A stretch of DNA of 64,000 nucleotides from Takifugu bimaculatus (Eukaryota; Chordata; Actinopteri; Tetraodontiformes; Tetraodontidae). Location of the stretch: the NCBI GenBank assembly GCA_004026145.2, contig CP034991.1:1321634-1385633 (forward strand), in the 5' to 3' direction. Shown piece after piece: positions 60,147 through 64,000 of this stretch; positions within the stretch are counted from its first letter, which is position 1, and every line of letters begins with the position of its first letter. The notes under the pieces are model-generated. The model worked only from the letters and a program-made list of their open reading frames with translations, had not been told where the DNA came from and ran no database searches. Position numbers and translations under genes: made by a program.

Positions 60147-61770
60147 AAATCCCCCGTGAGACTCACTTTGGTGAGATTGTGTCGTGACTGCGGGGACAAA
60201 AGGGCAGGTCGTATAATGCAATCAGGGCTGTTTCAGCCGTACCTGATATTTACCCCGGCCTGATTACCGCCTGATTACGATGAAGCCTGCTGACTGGTTT
60301 CTTCTCTATAATCATTAGTGTGCAACGACGCTTTTGACGGCAGAGAAGCTGCCGTTTCCCTCCAGCTGGGTTCAGCTCAGTAAAAGCAGAAGACAGGACA
60401 GAGGCCGGTGTTTTTGGAACAGGAGTTCCTATTTTTGCTGACACACAGCTGGAATCAGCTGGAATCCACATCCGAGACCCCATTTTAACCAGTTTTCAAC
60501 ACGTTTTACTGGCCATTGTTCCAGTTTAACTGCTAAGGGAAGACGGCGTTGTAGGAGTAGGACGACTAAACCAACATAACTTTTTTTTTAACGCAACAGT
60601 AAAAATGTGGCCACGAGAAGCAGAACAGTAGTCTGTTCAGTCCAGTAAGTGGCCAGCGGGTGGCTGCGGCCAGTCACATCATCTTTAACCAACAGGGGAT
60701 CTAATCTGTACATCCAAATGTGACTTTATTGCAGCCCTCTGGGGCATTATGATAAAGTCGTCCTTGAATAAACGCTGAGTTTACAACAACGAGGCAGAAG
60801 ACCTTCAGCCAGTCGCTGCTTCCTCTGTGTGTTTTCCTAAACGAGTTCCAGCTTCTTGTAGCTCTCTACTGTATCGTCATGACTACAAAGGTGGATTTTC
60901 CTGTCCTGCACCATCAGCATTTCCTCATTTGTTTACTGGCAGAGCTGGTGTGTGTTTGCCTTCCAAGCCTCGGACAGTTCCGACAGGTTTGGATAACACC
61001 CGTGTGTATTCCTGAGGCTTAATGTGTGTGTAAACAGGCAGCTGGGAAAACCTCCACCATTAATCAATAGTCAAAAATAATACCATTCTAAAATATCTCC
61101 CAAATCCCGCCTGTGCGTGCGTAAACAAACGAGTCCTTTCTGTCAATATGTAAAACAGGCAGCGTACTTTGCGTGGCCATTTTCTTATCTTACCTTTATA
61201 TTTGCATTTGAGATAGCTGCTAGCTCTGATACGGGGACTCTGCTGTTAGCCCAGGCCCCCGACGGGGATTCTGGAAGTACGCACCAACGCGCGACGCAAT
61301 CTCATGGCCGATTTGTCAGAAAATACCACCACATTTGTATTGTTTGGTTGTTACGCGAAGCTTCAGCCCGCGTGGCCCTTTATCATGTGACCAACCTTTG
61401 TCCCCGAGCGAGCATGTGACCTGGATTCCTCAGGAACGAGGCAACATGCAGCCTGCTGAAGACATTATCCGGGCTGGAATGTGGAGTCTGAGGAATTGGG
61501 GGGGTTGTGGGGACAGAGGTTAGGCAAGCACATGTGTATATGTTAGCATCAGCGCTAATAAACACTTCAGTCTGGTGACGGCGGCCACCCATGAGGATTT
61601 GTTCTGTTCTGAAGCACCATTAAGGTCAGACAGCTGCTTCACACTGGCAAAGTTCTGGGTTCTATTCTGATGTGGAGCGGTGGTGTCCAGACCCAGTCCT
61701 GAGGGGCCATGATCCAATCAGGATTCTGTTCTGGCCTAGAAAATGCTTTCACCACAGGTACGTTATGTAG

Positions 61771-62760
61771 AGACCCTCTGAACGTGCCCCGGACCCTCTG
61801 AATGTGCCCCAGACCCTCTGAATGTGCCCCAGACCCTCTGAATGTGCCCCAGACCCTCTGAATGTGCCCCAGACCCTCTGAACGTGCCCCGGACCCTCTG
61901 AATGTGCCCCAGACCCTCTGAACGTGCCCCAGACCCTCTGAACATGGCCCAGACCCTCTGAACGTGGCCCAGACCCTCTGAACGTGGCCCAGACCCTCTG
62001 AACGTCGCCCGGACCCTCTGAACGTGGCCCAGACCCTCTGAACATGCTCCAGACCCTCTGAATGTGCCCCAGACCCTCTGAACATGCTCCAGACCCTCTG
62101 AACGTGCCCCAGACCCTCTGAACATGCTCCAGACCCTCTGAACGTGCCCCAGACCCTCTGAACGTGCCCCAGACCCTCTGAACATGCTCCAGACCCTCTG
62201 AACGTGCCCCAGACCCTCTGAACGTGCCCCAGACCCTCTGAACATGCTCCAGACCCTCTGAATGTGCCACAGACCCTCTGAACATGCCCCGGACCCTCTG
62301 AACATGGCCCGGACCCTCTGAACATGGCCCGGACCCTCTGAACGTGCCCCAGACCCTCTGAACGTGCCCCAGACCCTCTGAACGTGGCCCGGACCCTCTG
62401 AACGTGGCCCAGACCCTCTGAACGTGGCCCAGACCCTCTGAACGTGCCCCGGACCCTCTGAACGTGGCCCAGACCCTCTGAACGTGGCCCGGACCCTCTG
62501 AACGTGCCCCAGACCCTCTGAACGTGGCCCAGACCCTCTGAACATGCCCCGGACCCTCTGAACGTGGCCCGGACCCTCTGAACGTGGCCCGGACCCTCTG
62601 AATGTGGCCCGGACCCTCTGAACGTGGCCCAGACCCTCTGAACGTGCCCCGGACCCTCTGAACGTGGCCCGGACCCTCTGAACGTGGCCCGGACCCTCTG
62701 AATGTGGCCCGGACCCTCTGAATGTGGCCCAGACCCTCTGAATGTGGCCCAGACCCTCTT
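61771..62760. repeat. 20-bp minisatellite, about 49.5 copies
   Basis: Unit (A/G)GACCCTCTGAACGTGCCC-type, 20 nt. The period is kept with no insertion or deletion across 990 nt. Variation is confined to a few positions, mostly CpG to TpG or CpA changes. The unit lacks stops in the minus frames, so long spurious frames (up to 430 codons, 61639-62931) cross it in all three. Confidence 0.96.
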
Positions 62761-63937
62761 GCACAGGAAGCAGACAGATAAATGAGGCCAGTCAAGGCGA
62801 CTCTCTGAACCAGGTGTCAGCGTCGCCGGCCTGTGAGCGGATCTGGATCGGCCACACGTGACTTGATTTGGTTTCAGTTTCTGGCTCAGTGGCGGAACAC
62901 CAAGGGGTCCGAGCCGGGAGAAGAGTGGCATTTGGTGCCGACGTTGGGGGTTAATCAGCAGATTTAATCAGGATGTAATGAAGCGAGTCCGACCCTTTTC
63001 AGACTCTTTTCTGCATCCAGAACCTTCATTCCTGCTTCATCTCCATCCAGTTGCCATAGAAGCGCATGATTTGGGGGTCAGAGTCAGGGGGTCACTATTT
63101 CCTGATGAAAGCACACAGTGAGGAAGAGGAGAACGTCAGAATCCACAAGCACCTGATGATGAAGGGCGGTTGTGCTCGTCAGGGTAAAACAACAAAGCAG
63201 AACCAGTATTTCCTGAATGTGTGTGTTCCTGGTCCACTGAGTGTTGTTTAGAGAAAACAGGCAGAAATCTAGAGGAAACCGCTGCCATCGAGCCAGTGAT
63301 CCAGAGCTGCAGCACAGGCACACGCCACAGTTCCCTGTTGTCATAGCGATGAGGGTCGCTGATCATTTTCATTGGCTGGGGTCCACATAAGGATGGTAAA
63401 ATAAAGTAAAGGCGTGTGTGTTCCTGCACGAGTACAGAGATTCCATGTGCGTTGTGAGGAACTTGGAAAGGGCTGTTTGAGAGTGAGGTGTTGTTTGGCT
63501 TTAGGGTTTTAGAGCAGGATTAGGATTATGTTAAATTAACAGTTGAGTCATGCATAATAGCAGAGTCCTCACAGAGACACCAGTGCGTGTATGTGTGTGA
63601 AAGTGTGTGTATGTGTGAAAGGGGCTCGTGAGGGGTTGAGGGCAAGTTTAACAGAGAGGAACATCTCAGCTGAAACCAGGACCTGATCACAGGCAGCACC
63701 CCTTCAGGGGCAGCAGGGAACACCGGGATCCACCCGCCGTGGCGCCCGCTGGGGAGCGTGGACCAACACGGTGGGACGGGCTCCCTGGACACCAGCACCT
63801 CCTGCAGAGCCCGGGCACCGGTGGGAAACCAGTTCTTTCCTCGTGTCACCGCCAACAGCCCGCTGGAAGATTCAATATTTGCTCTGCAGTTCAGTTATGA
63901 AAGCGAATTTGGCTGCACGTTCCAGTAGTGTGTCCCA

Positions 63938-63978
63938 GTGTGTGTGTGTGTGTGTGTGCGTGTGTGCGTGTGTGTGTA
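63938..63978. repeat. (GT)n microsatellite
   Basis: About 41 nt of GT with GC interruptions near the window end. Confidence 0.9.
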
Positions 63979-64000
63979 GGGGTCCTCCCTAGAGGTCCAG

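Larger units (their letters stand above)
48270..64000. other. Downstream region without a recognised gene
   Basis: Nothing here matches ccdc60, tmem233 or prkab1, the usual neighbours beyond HSPB8 in mammals as I recall. It contains the candidate LTR, CTCF-like motifs, minisatellites and a GC-rich patch at about 51.39-51.80 kb with a short open frame. Remaining stretches show no structure I can support. Confidence 0.6.

Noticed and set aside
61639..62931. Overlapping minus-strand frames of 430, 348 and 333 codons
   Set aside because: The 20-bp repeat lacks stops in all three frames, so long frames appear in each. Not evidence of a protein.

Overview
The window looks like nuclear DNA of a ray-finned fish, most likely a percomorph teleost. 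Genes are split by GT-AG introns, many only 65-150 nt long. The non-coding DNA is full of (GT)n, (GGAT)n, poly-G and poly-C tracts and minisatellites. The gene order srrm4 > hspb8 matches the vertebrate neighbourhood (human 12q24). No bacterial or organellar features were seen.

Layout: 1-11.86 kb is non-coding, with simple repeats, a 13-bp minisatellite (10055-10861) and one CTCF-like motif. 11.86-12.47 kb is the srrm4 promoter/5'UTR: GA and C tracts, CRE and AP-1 sites, an RE1-like element and short uORFs. srrm4 (+) covers 12472-38329 in 13 coding exons. Their lengths sum to exactly 581 codons (580 aa plus stop), and every junction keeps the reading frame. Intron 1 is 16 kb; exons 3-6 sit within 0.53 kb. 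A presumed 3'UTR leads to ATTAAA at 40223. hspb8 (+) follows in three exons (40822-45225, 221 aa). Convergent to it is a compact five-exon small heat-shock gene (-, 47962-46561, 364 aa by my model). 48.1-64 kb holds no gene I can name. It contains a candidate solo LTR, several CTCF-like motifs, a 20-bp minisatellite (61771-62760) and simple repeats.

How the genes relate: srrm4 encodes the neural SR-related splicing factor that promotes microexon inclusion through its C-terminal eMIC domain. hspb8 and the HSPB1-like gene encode alpha-crystallin-domain chaperones facing each other tail to tail, about 0.53 kb apart at their poly(A) signals. The clearest unusual item is the second chaperone. After its alpha-crystallin domain and IPI motif, the predicted protein runs on for about 199 residues, ending in about 18 imperfect copies of an E-x-x-D-Q pentapeptide. 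Ordinary small heat-shock proteins have a short C-terminal extension. Other points worth checking are two mutually exclusive hairpins just upstream of srrm4 exon 8, a C-tract at the donor that splits the eMIC domain, a POU/SOX composite motif in srrm4 intron 1, and a CTCF-like motif arrangement that brackets srrm4.
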